DNA of 64,000 nucleotides from Ktedonobacter racemifer DSM 44963 (GCF_000178855.1 NZ_ADVG01000004.1:2418001-2482000), one strand, 5' to 3'. Shown: positions 8,236 through 17,516, numbered from the stretch's first letter. A program made the numbers and translations. The notes: generated by a model from the letters alone, not told the origin.

Positions 8236-9360
8236 GCTCCGATAAATGTAGGAAAACGTATGCGAGCATAGCTCTCCCACATCGTTCGTTGTTGCTGCTT
8301 CATCCGTAGGTGCCTCAATGTGACCAGCACATTTTTGGTCTTACCCCGCGTCCACAGCCAAGTTTGCGTCTTCGTCCGAGCCAGTACCGGAGACGGCTTG
8401 ATCAATGAGCCCGATCAAGCGGAGGGCTTCCGCCAGGATATTGAGAGAGGCGTTATAATCTCTATCCTGCTCGAATTGAGCATACGCGCAGTGCGGGTTC
8501 TGACAGAGAAACACCCGATCTGAGAGCTGCATGTCTTCCCACTTCCAGCCGCAACCGTGACAGGTTTTACTGGAAGCAAAGAAACGGTTGACCTTGATGA
8601 CGTGCCCACCTCGTTGCTCCACCTTCGCCTTCAGCACGTTCAAGAGTTTGCCTAATGCCGCATCCGAGAACGAACGCGCGAGCTTGCGATTCTTGAGCAA
8701 CCCCTTGAGATTGAGGTCTTCAATGCCAATGATCCCGTAGCAGTTCGCGAGCCGGGTGGTCAGCTTGTGGAGCACATCATCTCTCATGCAGGTGATTCGG
8801 TAGTGCAGGCGTGCAACCTGCCTGCGTGCTTTCTCCCGGTTTTTCGAGCCGAGTGTGCGGCGATGCAGGCGTTTGTTGGCCTGACGGAGCTTTTTGAGCG
8901 CCGTTTTGAGGAAGGCTTGGTTCTCGACTCCTTCTCCCGTACTCAAGGTTGCTAGTCGGTTCAGTCCGACATCGATGCCACAAGCAGCCGGTTTCTTCGC
9001 CGGGATCGCATCTGGAAGTTCGACTTGAATCGAGACAAACCACCAGTCTGCCGTTTTGGTAATGCGCGCACCTGTCACGTTGCCCACAAAGCGCAAGTTC
9101 TCTGCCATATTCACCCAGCCGAGCTTGGGGATCCAGATCCGATGGTCCCCAAGCTCGAATTGATCGTTGGCCAGATAAAAGCTCCGTTTGCTTTTCTTCT
9201 TGCTCTTGAATGTGGGCCGACCGGTCTTTTTTCCCTGTTTCAAGCCTTCAAAATACGCGGTCCAGGCGTTTGCCAGATCTATGAGAATGTCCTTTCTGGG
9301 CATATTGCCACGCTTTGCCTCCATTCTCCTCTCTTTTTGAGAACCGTTGAAAACTCTTTT
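8233..9360 (-). mobile_element. IS605-type TnpB element, copy 1 (internally deleted)
   Basis: The limits were set by comparison with the copy at 32963-34405: both share sequence from ...TCTGCTCC to ...GAAAACTCTTTT. Copy 1 lacks about 310 bp that copy 2 has, including the first part of tnpB. The deletion junction is at TC shared by the two flanks. No tnpA is present, so this is an orphan TnpB-only element. The region 8233-8340 downstream of tnpB is where a guide (omega) RNA would be expected. Confidence 0.8.
8341..9324 (-). pseudogene. tnpB: IS605-type TnpB, N-terminally truncated
   Basis: The frame is open but the first ~90 residues of TnpB are replaced by a short stretch (MEAKRGNMPRKDILI) fused at ANAWTAYFEGLKQGKKTGRP. 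The rest keeps the RuvC-like nuclease parts: CGIDVGLNRLATLSTG with the first Asp, IIGIEDLNLKGLL with the Glu, a zinc ribbon CHGCGWKWED...CQNPHC, and DRDYNASLNIL with the last Asp. TnpB is an RNA-guided nuclease of IS200/IS605 elements. Loss of the N-terminal wedge region makes function doubtful. Confidence 0.85.
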
Positions 9361-9457
9361 TGGCCCAATTTTTGAATTGCAAGTTGCCTTAGTTGCAATT
9401 CATAGTAGCTCTACAATATCACTTTTTAGCCTGGGTGTGCATTTCACTTTATCAGAT

Positions 9458-10237
9458 TTAGGCCTGAATCACTTGAATGCCTAACGCACGTAGCTTCTCA
9501 AGCATATCTAACGGCGTTTGCTCATCGGTGATAATCTTGTGCACTGTGGTCAAGGGCGCAACAATGCTGGTAGCGACCTTCCCAAACTTTGTATGGTCAG
9601 CCACCAGGATCACTTCACGTGCGCATTGCACAATGACGCGGTCGGTCATGGTTTCTAGAGGATTCATGTTGGTCAGGCCATCATGCAGGCTAATGGCACG
9701 CATGGAGATGATAGCTTTATCAGCACGCAGATCCTTCAACGTTTGTTCAACGATATGGCCAATCATCGAGAACTCTGAATGGCGTACGACACCACCCGTA
9801 ATGATCAGCGTAATATTTTCATTTCCCGCCAGTTGATAGGCAACGTTGAGAGCGTTGGTGATTACAGTCAGGTTCTTCTTGCCCTCCAGGGCACGTGCAA
9901 CTTCGAGTGTGGTCGTACCTGACCCCAGGAAGATGGTCTCGCCATCCTTAATCAAGGAAGCAGCGGCGCGCCCGATAAGCTGCTTCTCCTCTCGGTTTTC
10001 AATACTTCGCTGTACCACTGGCGGCTCGGCCAGTGCCACCTCCACGGCACTGACCCCACCATGCTCACGTCGCACACGCCCCATCGACTCCAACTTTTTT
10101 AAATCTCGTCGGATGGTTGGCTCGCTCACCCCCAGGCGCTCGCTTAACTCGGTTACCCGCACATGTTGTTGTTCTTGAACAATGTGTAGTATCTGCTCGA
10201 GCCTCTCTATAGTTAGTTGCACGTCTTTCTTCTCCAT
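9458..10237 (-). CDS. DeoR family transcriptional repressor (sugar catabolism)
   Basis: The 259-residue protein has a DeoR N-terminal winged helix (VRVTELSERLGVSEPTIRRD, then LKKLESMGRVRREHGG) and a DeoR C-terminal sensor domain with the sugar-phosphate signature (LIGRAAASLIKDGETIFLGS; ADHTKFGK near residue 215). Members usually repress a neighbouring sugar operon and are released by a phosphorylated sugar. It diverges from the Gfo/Idh-ROK-SIS-PfkB-LacD operon, so an AgaR-like role in regulating that operon is the natural inference. Confidence 0.9.
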   Translation of the reverse strand: MEKKDVQLTIERLEQILHIVQEQQHVRVTELSERLGVSEPTIRRDLKKLESMGRVRREHGGVSAVEVALAEPPVVQRSIENREEKQLIGRAAASLIKDGETIFLGSGTTTLEVARALEGKKNLTVITNALNVAYQLAGNENITLIITGGVVRHSEFSMIGHIVEQTLKDLRADKAIISMRAISLHDGLTNMNPLETMTDRVIVQCAREVILVADHTKFGKVATSIVAPLTTVHKIITDEQTPLDMLEKLRALGIQVIQA

Positions 10238-10385
10238 AGGGCGCTTTCCTGAACCTGACGCGTTTTGAGGAACGAGGAATAGCGAAAATAATCGGATATG
10301 ATCATCTTTGATTGAAAGTATAGAGATTCACCCTTATTCCTGTCAAGAATACAAACGAAATCTGCTTTTTATCCCATTTTTTACC

Positions 10386-10440
10386 TTGACAAAGGATGGG
10401 CTCAATGCTATATTCGAAAAATAACGATCAAATATTGATC
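10386..10440 (+). promoter_or_regulatory. Promoter with palindromic operator for the amino-sugar operon
   Basis: TTGACA at 10386-10391 and TATATT at 10409-10414 are spaced by 17 bases, a near-ideal housekeeping promoter. Just downstream, GATCAA-ATA-TTGATC (10426-10440) is a palindrome placed where a repressor would block transcription. The divergent DeoR protein is the likely binder, by inference. Confidence 0.65.
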
Positions 10441-10502
10441 ATATCCCATATGTTTCAATCATATTTTATTTGCAACGTATCGTGCCGGAAAGGATTTATG
10501 AG

Positions 10503-11753
10503 ATGTCTCCTGTTACATTGCTGATTATTGGTGCTGGTAATCGAGGAAAGGTCTATGCTCGCTATGCACTGGCACATCCCGATCAGGTGAGAGTTATCGG
10601 CGTGGCTGAGCCACGAGAGTTTTTTCGCAGGCGCATGGCGCAGGCGCATGATATCGCGCCAGAGAACGTTGTTACGGATTGGCAAGAATTGGCGTCTCGG
10701 CCCAAATTCGCCGATGCGGTGGTAATCACGACTCCCGATGCTCAACATAGAGATCCGGCCGTTGCCTTTGCGAACCAGGGATATGATATTTTGCTGGAGA
10801 AGCCCATGGCTCCTGATCCAGAGAGTTGCCAGCAGATTGTAGATGCAATCTCGGCCAATAAGAGTATTTTTGCGGTCTGCCATGTTCTGCGCTATACAAC
10901 CTATACTCGGCGCCTCAAGGAACTAGTCACTTCAGGCCTGATCGGTGATATTGTCAGTGTTCAGCACCTGGAGCCGGTGGGTTACTGGCACTATGCTCAC
11001 TCATTTGTGCGTGGCAACTGGCGTAACGAAGCCGAGTCGTCATTTATGCTGCTCGCTAAATCCTGCCATGATATCGATTGGCTGCGCTATATTGTAGGAA
11101 GCCGTTGCGTCCAGGTCTCCTCCTATGGTTCCCTGCTACACTTCCGCAAGGAGAATAAACCCGTGGCAGCAGGGGATGCTATGCGCTGTCTCGATTGTGC
11201 CTATGAGTCCGAATGTCCCTATTCCGCGACGCGTTTCTATAACGGACGGCTACGCGAAGGAAAGTCTGGCTGGCCGCTTGATGTGATTACAACCGATATT
11301 TCCGCAGCAGGTGTCGAGGCCGCTCTACGCAATGGTCCCTACGGTCGTTGTGTTTACGAATGCGACAACGACGTTGTTGATCACCAGGTTGTTAATCTGG
11401 AGTATGAGAATGGTGCAACCGCGTCGTTTACTATGATCGCTACAACTGAGTCCAGAGAGCGTGAGACCACCATCTTTGGCACACGTGGTGAGCTGCGTGG
11501 CAATAGCAGGCACATTGTCCACCATGATTTCCTGACCGAGCAGACAGCCACATATGAGGGAGAACACCTGGCGGGTGATAATGGGCATGGCGGTGGTGAC
11601 TATGGAGCGATGAAGAGCTTTGTGGAGGCCGTTGCCCGGCGTGACTCCAGCCTCATTCTCTCTGGCCCCGAAGAGTCATTGGAAACCCATCTCACCGTCT
11701 TTGCCGCCGAGCAGGCACGGCGTGAGAAACATAGTATCCAACTAACATACTAG
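10503..11753 (+). CDS. Gfo/Idh/MocA family oxidoreductase
   Basis: The ATG at 10503 (MSPVTLL) follows AAAGGA and puts the Rossmann motif LLIIGAGNRGKVYARYAL at the N-terminus. The EKP motif appears in YDILLEKPMAPDPE (about residue 97) and supplies the catalytic-site lysine of the family. An unusual cysteine cluster, CLDCAYESECPYS, lies near residue 225. The enzyme would oxidise or reduce a sugar or derivative with NAD(P). It is the first gene of a five-gene operon; the substrate is unknown but should be an amino-sugar or galactose-type compound. Confidence 0.85.
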   Translation: MSPVTLLIIGAGNRGKVYARYALAHPDQVRVIGVAEPREFFRRRMAQAHDIAPENVVTDWQELASRPKFADAVVITTPDAQHRDPAVAFANQGYDILLEKPMAPDPESCQQIVDAISANKSIFAVCHVLRYTTYTRRLKELVTSGLIGDIVSVQHLEPVGYWHYAHSFVRGNWRNEAESSFMLLAKSCHDIDWLRYIVGSRCVQVSSYGSLLHFRKENKPVAAGDAMRCLDCAYESECPYSATRFYNGRLREGKSGWPLDVITTDISAAGVEAALRNGPYGRCVYECDNDVVDHQVVNLEYENGATASFTMIATTESRERETTIFGTRGELRGNSRHIVHHDFLTEQTATYEGEHLAGDNGHGGGDYGAMKSFVEAVARRDSSLILSGPEESLETHLTVFAAEQARREKHSIQLTY

Positions 11754-11777
11754 CCCTGGCTAGAGAGAGGGATGTAT

Positions 11778-12785
11778 ATGCAGCTTGAAGAAGACGCGCT
11801 TGTCGTCGGCGTCGATGTTGGTGGTACGAAGATTGCCGCCGGTGTAGTGAATGCACAGGGGCAAGTTTCTGGCCACGTCAAGCTTCCGACTGATATCAGG
11901 AGCGTGGAGCATACGCTACAGAGCATTGCTTCTGGTATTAGAAGCACTATCCAGACTACACAGGGATCTTCGCAACGCATCAAGGCCATTGGCCTGGGTA
12001 TTCCAGGCATAGTTGATCCACTACAGGGTGTCTGCCAACTTTCAGTCAATCTTGGCTGGCGGGATGTGGCGGTGAAGACCTGGCTCGAGCAGGAATTGCA
12101 GCTTCCTTGCTTCATCGAGAATGATGTGAGTGTCGCGGCCCTGGGAGAGAGCTTCTACGGTGTTGGTAAGGGGCTGGAGAATGTTGTCTATCTTAGCCTG
12201 GGCACTGGAATTGCCGCCCGCACGATCATTCATGGACAGCTCTTTCGCGGTACCCATGGCATGGCGGGAGAGATAGGTCATGTGGTTTTTGACCCTGCTG
12301 GCCCCCTTTGTCGCTGTGGCGCCAGGGGATGTCTGGAGGCATTGGCGGCGGGTCCAGCCCTGGCTCGCAGGGCCGAGGACGAGCTTCAACAAGGGAAGGC
12401 GTCTCTTTTAGCCGGATTTTTGCAAGAATCAGCGGGGACAGGACTGCGGGCTGAACATGTCTTCGCGGCCGCGACCAGGGGTGATGCGCTCGCGGAACAG
12501 ATCTTACATGAAGCTGGGCAACACCTGGCATATAGTATCTACCTGCTGGCAATGAACTTTGATCCGCAGATAGTTATTCTCGGTGGAGGACTGGCTGCGA
12601 AGGGAAGCCCACTAATCGAGGCTATGCGTGCGGGGCTCACCTATTGGATGCAACAGGCCCCTGTTTTCCGTAAAATGTTCAGTCAGGAGGCGGTTCGCCT
12701 GGCCAGCTTACAGAGTGACGCCGGTATTGCTGGCGCGGCCGCCCTGGCTATAGCTGAATCAAAAACAAGGAGTCTTCTATCGTGA
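11778..12785 (+). CDS. ROK family sugar kinase
   Basis: There is no N-terminal HTH, so this is a kinase rather than a repressor. The phosphate-binding motif is VVGVDVGGTKIAAGVV, the sugar site shows IENDVSVAALGE with the catalytic Asp, and the zinc-type motif is GHVVFDPAGPLCRCGARGCL. ROK kinases phosphorylate glucose, N-acetylglucosamine, N-acetylmannosamine or fructose. Two ATGs (11772, 11778) are possible. Its stop overlaps the GTG start of the next gene by four bases, showing translational coupling. Confidence 0.85.
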   Translation: MQLEEDALVVGVDVGGTKIAAGVVNAQGQVSGHVKLPTDIRSVEHTLQSIASGIRSTIQTTQGSSQRIKAIGLGIPGIVDPLQGVCQLSVNLGWRDVAVKTWLEQELQLPCFIENDVSVAALGESFYGVGKGLENVVYLSLGTGIAARTIIHGQLFRGTHGMAGEIGHVVFDPAGPLCRCGARGCLEALAAGPALARRAEDELQQGKASLLAGFLQESAGTGLRAEHVFAAATRGDALAEQILHEAGQHLAYSIYLLAMNFDPQIVILGGGLAAKGSPLIEAMRAGLTYWMQQAPVFRKMFSQEAVRLASLQSDAGIAGAAALAIAESKTRSLLS

Positions 12786-13864
12786 ACAATACAGAACAGT
12801 TGGTTCCAGATCACTACGAGACGCACACACTGCGTGAAATTTTGACCCAGCCACTTGCCTGGCAGGCTGCTCTGGATGTGGTCGCAGCGAACCAGGAGGC
12901 CATTCAGGTTCTCTGGAAATCGAAGGATTATACTGACATAGTCGTCACGGGATGCGGCTCAACGCACTATCTCTCACAGGCTGTTGCGCCTCTGCTTCAG
13001 CGCCAGCTAGGCATACGAGCACGTCCTGTACCCGCCTCAGAGCTATTGCTCTTTCCCGAAACCGTCATCGCGCCAGGTAGCCATCCACTTCTATTTACGA
13101 TCTCACGCTCTGGTCAGACCACAGAGACCATTCGCGCGACCAGGATGTTTGAGCAGCGCTATGGTGGACCAGTCATCACCATTGGCTGTTATCCTGAAGC
13201 AGAGCTGGTGGCCCTGAGCGACCTGGCGCTGGTGATTCCAGAAGGGCAAGAGCAAAGTGTTGTACAAACGCGCTCCTTTAGCGCCATGCTGCTAGCCGCC
13301 CAGGCCGCGATTGCCCTGGCTCATAACGCTCACTTTCAGGCGATGCGCAACTTGCCAGAACTGGGGAAACGCTTGATTGATGCTTATCACGATCTGGCCA
13401 AACAGCTTGGGAGTGATGCACAATTTGAGCGTTTTTACTTCCTGGGTTCGGGCCTACAATATGGCCTGGCCTCTGAGCTCAATCTCAAGATGAAGGAGAT
13501 GTCGCTCTCTGTCTCTGAGGCATTCCACTTCATGGAGTTCCGTCATGGTCCTATGTCGATGGTCAACGAGCATACGCTAGTGGTGGGCTTGCTCTCGGAT
13601 ACAGCCAGCGCCCACGAACTAGCAGTGCTACGTGAGATGCGCGCCCTGGGTGGTAGAACACTGGTGCTCTCTGAAGACCACGTTCCCACAGAAGCCGCTG
13701 ACTTTCAGATCAACTTCAGTTCGGGTCTGGCGGAGAACAACCGCGCGGTCCTGTATCTGCCGTTGTTACAGCTTCTCGGCTACTACCGGGCCAGAATCAA
13801 TGGTCAACATCCTGATCATCCCCATAACCTGACGGCAGTCATTGTGCTTGACGCGGAGAGGTAA
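12782..13864 (+). CDS. SIS-domain sugar isomerase/deaminase (AgaS-like)
   Basis: This 360-residue protein has two SIS domains. The first shows IVVTGCGSTHYLSQAV and the phosphate-binding LLFTISRSGQTTETIRATRM. The second shows YFLGSGLQYGLASELNLKMK with the family helix EMSLSVSEAFHFMEFRHGPM. This layout matches AgaS and GlmS C-terminal-type proteins that isomerise or deaminate galactosamine- or glucosamine-6-phosphate. Being followed by a tagatose-6-phosphate-type kinase and aldolase, a galactosamine-6-phosphate deaminase/isomerase yielding tagatose-6-phosphate is the likely role. It starts with GTG, overlapping the ROK gene. Confidence 0.85.
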   Translation: MNNTEQLVPDHYETHTLREILTQPLAWQAALDVVAANQEAIQVLWKSKDYTDIVVTGCGSTHYLSQAVAPLLQRQLGIRARPVPASELLLFPETVIAPGSHPLLFTISRSGQTTETIRATRMFEQRYGGPVITIGCYPEAELVALSDLALVIPEGQEQSVVQTRSFSAMLLAAQAAIALAHNAHFQAMRNLPELGKRLIDAYHDLAKQLGSDAQFERFYFLGSGLQYGLASELNLKMKEMSLSVSEAFHFMEFRHGPMSMVNEHTLVVGLLSDTASAHELAVLREMRALGGRTLVLSEDHVPTEAADFQINFSSGLAENNRAVLYLPLLQLLGYYRARINGQHPDHPHNLTAVIVLDAER

Positions 13865-13867
13865 GAG

Positions 13868-14809
13868 ATGATTGTGACCGTCGTGCCTAATCCTGCGCTT
13901 GATAAGACGATTGTCTTGCCCGATTTCAAGTTGGGTAACATTCACCGTGCCGGAGAAGTCATCATCCAGGCAGGTGGAAAAGGCTTTAATGTTGCCAGGG
14001 CGCTACGCACTCTGGGAGTTCAGGAGCTGGTCATAGGTCCAGTGGGGGGCTATGCTGGGAAACACTTGTTGGCCCTGGCTCGCCAGGAGGGGCTTGAGAT
14101 TGATATGCAGGAGGTTAACGCCGAGTTGCGTACGTGCCTGACTATTGTTGATCCCGCGGCAGACTACCGCCTGACCGAGATCTATGAGCAGGGAGCGTCA
14201 CTGAGCGAGGCTGAATGGGAGGCCGTGGTACGCAGGGTCATGAGCGCGCTCCCGCGAGCAACCTCCCTGGTAATAAGCGGCAGTTTCCCGCCAGGCGTGC
14301 CAGAGGATGCCCTCCTCATGCTTCTCCAACAGGCCAGAATCGCTTCAGTGCCTGTCCTGCTAGATACTCATGGCGCACAGCTTCCCGCTGCCCTGGCATA
14401 TCGCCCCGCCCTGCTTAAGCTGAACCAGTTCGAAGCCGGGGAACTGCTTGGTTATCCGCTTACGGATCTCTTCCAGGCGGTGGCAGGGACCGTCGAACTA
14501 CAGAGGCGAGGCGCGCAGGAGGTCATTATCTCACTCGGGAAAACTGGCGTTGTGGGCTGTACAGCCGAGGGTCAGCGCTTTGGTTGGATAGCACCTACTA
14601 TATCTGCCATCTCCTCAACAGGAAGCGGCGACTGTCTCCTGGCGGGTATCGCTGCCGGGCTCATGCGTGGCCAGGGATTAATCCAATCAGCCCGCCTGGG
14701 GGTCGCAGCAGGGGCCGCAAATACCCTGCAAATAGGGGCTGGCCGCCTGAATCTTTATGATATCGAGACGCTGTTACCAGGTATCCAGGCCCTGTCACTG
14801 ACCAGCTAG
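13868..14809 (+). CDS. PfkB-family hexose-phosphate kinase (tagatose-6-phosphate/1-phosphofructokinase type)
   Basis: The protein (313 residues) opens with MIVTVVPNPALDKTIVLPDF and GGKGFNVARALRTLG, the LacC/FruK form of the PfkB family. It contains LVISGSFPPGVPEDALLMLL, and near the C-terminus the anion hole and catalytic Asp in SSTGSGDCLLAGIAAGLMRG. These enzymes phosphorylate tagatose-6-phosphate or fructose-1-phosphate. The LacD-type gene immediately downstream favours tagatose-6-phosphate. It begins three bases after the SIS gene stop. Confidence 0.9.
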   Translation: MIVTVVPNPALDKTIVLPDFKLGNIHRAGEVIIQAGGKGFNVARALRTLGVQELVIGPVGGYAGKHLLALARQEGLEIDMQEVNAELRTCLTIVDPAADYRLTEIYEQGASLSEAEWEAVVRRVMSALPRATSLVISGSFPPGVPEDALLMLLQQARIASVPVLLDTHGAQLPAALAYRPALLKLNQFEAGELLGYPLTDLFQAVAGTVELQRRGAQEVIISLGKTGVVGCTAEGQRFGWIAPTISAISSTGSGDCLLAGIAAGLMRGQGLIQSARLGVAAGAANTLQIGAGRLNLYDIETLLPGIQALSLTS

Positions 14810-14846
14810 CAAACATCTCCGCTCATGTATAGAAAGAAGATATGCA

Positions 14847-15872
14847 GTGGGAAAGATACAGATGAGTCGCGGAAAATTTGAGCATCTACAAGCCTGTACC
14901 AATGCGGATGGCATCATAGCCGCCGTCGCCATGGACCAACGTAACTCACTCAAGAAGAGTATGGAGAAACTGGTTGAGGGAAGTGGCACACCAGAGGCGA
15001 TTACGACCTTTAAGCGCAAGGTTTCGCAGGTTTTGACGCGCTATGCAAGCGCAATCCTGCTTGACCCTGAATATGGCCTACCTGCCTTGCAAGAGCGTGC
15101 GCCGGGCCGAGGAGCGCTCCTCTCCTATGAAGTCACTGGCTATGATCCCCAGGTAGTAGGGCGTTTGCCGCATCTCCTTCCGAACTGGAGCGCGCGTCGG
15201 CTCGTTGAAGTGGGGACCGACGCGGTCAAAATTCTCCTCTACTATAACCCTGCCGACGCGGGATGGATAAACGAGATCAAACAGGCTTTTGTCGAACGCG
15301 TAGGCGATGAGTGCAGGGCGCTTGATATCCCCTTCTTCCTTGAGCCACTGGCCTATGATAACCTGCACCCTGAGCAAAGCTTTGAGTTTGCTTGTTTAAA
15401 GCCTGGCTATGTCCGCTCGATCATTGAAGAGTTTTCACGGCCACGTTACGGTGTTGATATGTTGAAGGTCGAGATTCCGATCAACAGCGCCTATTTAGCT
15501 GGCAGCCACAGCTTCAAAGGCAAGGAAGTCGCCTATGATTGGCAGGAAGCCAGAGAGCATTTCCAGGCTCTCGCAGCAACCAGCAAACTCCCGTTTCTCT
15601 TCTTAAGTGGCGGTGTGGATGATACTGTTTTTCGCGAGCAACTAGAACTGGCAGCCGAGGCTAATGTTCCTTTCAGTGGTGTCCTTTGTGGTCGTGCAAC
15701 CTGGAAAGGCGGCATCCCAGTCTTCGTCAACGACGGTGAAGCAGCGCTGGAAGAGTGGTTGCAGGAACAAGGCGTACAGAATGTGCAGGCCCTCAACGCA
15801 GTGCTGAGCCAGTGTGCCAGGCCCTGGCACACCATTTACGGCGGCCTGGAAGCTATCGAAGTCACCGATTAA
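14847..15872 (+). CDS. lacD: Tagatose-1,6-bisphosphate aldolase (LacD type)
   Basis: This 341-residue class I aldolase shows ADGIIAAVAMDQRNSLKKSM near the N-terminus, DAVKILLYYNPAD with the Schiff-base-type lysine (about residue 128) and RYGVDMLKVEIPIN. These are the hallmarks of LacD/DhnA-related enzymes. It would cleave tagatose-1,6-bisphosphate to dihydroxyacetone phosphate and glyceraldehyde-3-phosphate, completing the operon. The start may be GTG 14847 or ATG 14862 (MSRGKFEHL); the latter has a GGAAAG upstream. Confidence 0.88.
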   Translation: MGKIQMSRGKFEHLQACTNADGIIAAVAMDQRNSLKKSMEKLVEGSGTPEAITTFKRKVSQVLTRYASAILLDPEYGLPALQERAPGRGALLSYEVTGYDPQVVGRLPHLLPNWSARRLVEVGTDAVKILLYYNPADAGWINEIKQAFVERVGDECRALDIPFFLEPLAYDNLHPEQSFEFACLKPGYVRSIIEEFSRPRYGVDMLKVEIPINSAYLAGSHSFKGKEVAYDWQEAREHFQALAATSKLPFLFLSGGVDDTVFREQLELAAEANVPFSGVLCGRATWKGGIPVFVNDGEAALEEWLQEQGVQNVQALNAVLSQCARPWHTIYGGLEAIEVTD

Positions 15873-15988
15873 GTGTCAGATACCCTTCGGCAGAAGCACG
15901 GGGGCCAGTTTTTGGTGAAGAGGAGCAAAATCCATACTGATCCCTCGATAGTTCTTATGCAAAAACAAAATCTACACTCCTCTTGCGC

Positions 15989-16017
15989 TTGACATCTTTG
16001 GAGTTTAGTGCTAAACT
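15989..16017 (+). promoter_or_regulatory. MarR promoter with palindromic operator
   Basis: TTGACA (15989-15994) and TAAACT (16012-16017) are 17 bases apart. The palindrome AGTTTAGTGCTAAACT (16002-16017) covers the -10 region. The same GTTTAGTGCTAAAC core recurs at 16481-16494 before the downstream dioxygenase, so it is very probably the site of the MarR protein encoded between them. Confidence 0.75.
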
Positions 16018-16049
16018 GTCCATAAGCAAAAGAAAGAGGAGGTAGCGAG

Positions 16050-16463
16050 ATGCCTGGTTCAGCGGTGCTTGCCTGGTTGCGCCTGTTCCGCGTTTTTCAG
16101 CGGATTGATCGCGCACAGACGATACATCTGCGCTCCTGGAATTTGAACGTTGCCCAGTTCGATGTTCTGGCACGTGTGGGTACGCATAAAGGGATAACGC
16201 AACAGGAGCTGGCCGATAGCCTGCTCGTCACCAAGGGCAATATCTCCCTCCTGCTCAATCGCATGGAAGAAATGGGCTTGCTTAAGCGTTATCAGGAACG
16301 ACGGAGCAACACACTATTCCTCACCGCCAAGGGCCAGGAGCTCTATGATCGTGTGGTCCCCGCACACGAGGAGTTGATTGCGCGCTTGATGAGCGGTGTG
16401 AGTCCATCTGAACTGGGACAGCTTCAGCACCTCCTGCGTAAACTGGAGTACACGCTCCGCTAA
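16050..16463 (+). CDS. MarR family transcriptional regulator
   Basis: The 137-residue protein carries a MarR winged helix: LNVAQFDVLARVGTHKGITQ, QELADSLLVTKGNISLLLNR as recognition region, and the wing ERRSNTLFLTAKGQELYDRV. A GAGGAGG ribosome site precedes the ATG. The neighbour is a ring-cleaving dioxygenase with the same operator. This arrangement parallels MhqR-controlled quinone/catechol resistance genes in Bacillus, so a repressor released by quinones or phenolics is the likely role, by inference. Confidence 0.88.
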   Translation: MPGSAVLAWLRLFRVFQRIDRAQTIHLRSWNLNVAQFDVLARVGTHKGITQQELADSLLVTKGNISLLLNRMEEMGLLKRYQERRSNTLFLTAKGQELYDRVVPAHEELIARLMSGVSPSELGQLQHLLRKLEYTLR

Positions 16464-16479
16464 ATTTTTTTATGTTGAG

Positions 16480-16495
16480 GGTTTAGTGCTAAACC
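16480..16495 (+). promoter_or_regulatory. Second MarR operator, upstream of the dioxygenase
   Basis: GGTTTAGTGCTAAACC is a 16-bp inverted repeat whose 14-bp core is identical to that at 16003-16016. It lies 50 bases before the dioxygenase start, next to a TTGAGG that could be a -35 box. Confidence 0.75.
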
Positions 16496-16544
16496 TTTTG
16501 AATAGAGATAGAGAAGTTCACTAGAGCAAGAAGGGAAACACGTT

Positions 16545-17516
16545 ATGCAACTTGGTGGTTTGCATCATATCACGGCCATTACTGGCAATGCCTCGCTCAA
16601 TGTCGCCTTTTATACGGACATCTTAGGCATGCGTCTCGTCAAAAAGACCGTCAATCAGGATGATGTTAGCGCCTATCACCTTTTCTACGGAGATGAAACT
16701 GGCAAACCTGGCTTCGACCTGACATTCTTTGACTGGCCCTCGGCTGGCCCCAACCGCGAGGGTGCGGGCACGGTTGCTACCATCGCGCTCGGTGTCAATA
16801 GTCGCGAGGCACTTGACTGGTGGGTACAGCGCTTTGACAGCTTTAAGATTTCTCATGAGGGCATCCAGGTTCGCAATGAACGCACGGTATTGCCTTTCCA
16901 GGATCCCGAGGGGCAACGTTTAGAGTTGGTGGATGCCCAAGGACAACTCCAGAGTACCTACTGGAAGCAGAGTCCCATCCCGGCTGAGATGGCCATTCAG
17001 GGCTTTTACGCCGTGACCCTGATCGAGCGTGACCTGGAGCCGACGGCTTCCTTCCTCACCGAGACGCTGGGTTTCCGCCAGGGCGAGAACTACCAGTCCG
17101 AGGAGGGCAACACGGTCTCTGTCTTTGAGATGGGACCCGGTGGCGCCGGTGCTGAAGTACACCTTGACGTGCGTCCAGGTACTCGTGGCGGACGACCCGG
17201 CATCGGCGGTGTGCATCATGTAGCATTCCGCACGCCAGACGACGAGGAACAAGAGCAGTGGTTTCAAACCATTGGGAAGCACACTCGTAACATCTCATCG
17301 ATTATTGACCGTTTCTACTTTCACTCGATCTACTTCCGCGAGCCAGGCGGCGTGCTCTTTGAGATCGCGACCGATGGCCCGGGCTTTGCGACCGATGAGG
17401 ACCTGGAGCACCTGGGCGAGCAGCTCGCGCTTCCTCCCTTCCTGGAGCCACACCGCCAGGAGATCGAGGAGAACCTTCGCCCCATCGTCCCCTTTAAGCT
17501 TGCCTCCGTCCGCTAA
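16545..17516 (+). CDS. Ring-cleaving dioxygenase (glyoxalase fold, MhqO-like)
   Basis: The 323-residue protein has two vicinal-oxygen-chelate units. The first opens with GGLHHITAITGNASLNVAFY, with metal histidine, followed by RLVKKTVNQDD, a signature of the MhqO/MhqA-type dioxygenases. The second has GGVHHVAFRTPDDEEQEQWF and FREPGGVLFEIATDGPGFAT with the metal Glu. Relatives are linked to quinone and hydroquinone tolerance. It is under the shared MarR operator. Confidence 0.88.
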   Translation: MQLGGLHHITAITGNASLNVAFYTDILGMRLVKKTVNQDDVSAYHLFYGDETGKPGFDLTFFDWPSAGPNREGAGTVATIALGVNSREALDWWVQRFDSFKISHEGIQVRNERTVLPFQDPEGQRLELVDAQGQLQSTYWKQSPIPAEMAIQGFYAVTLIERDLEPTASFLTETLGFRQGENYQSEEGNTVSVFEMGPGGAGAEVHLDVRPGTRGGRPGIGGVHHVAFRTPDDEEQEQWFQTIGKHTRNISSIIDRFYFHSIYFREPGGVLFEIATDGPGFATDEDLEHLGEQLALPPFLEPHRQEIEENLRPIVPFKLASVR

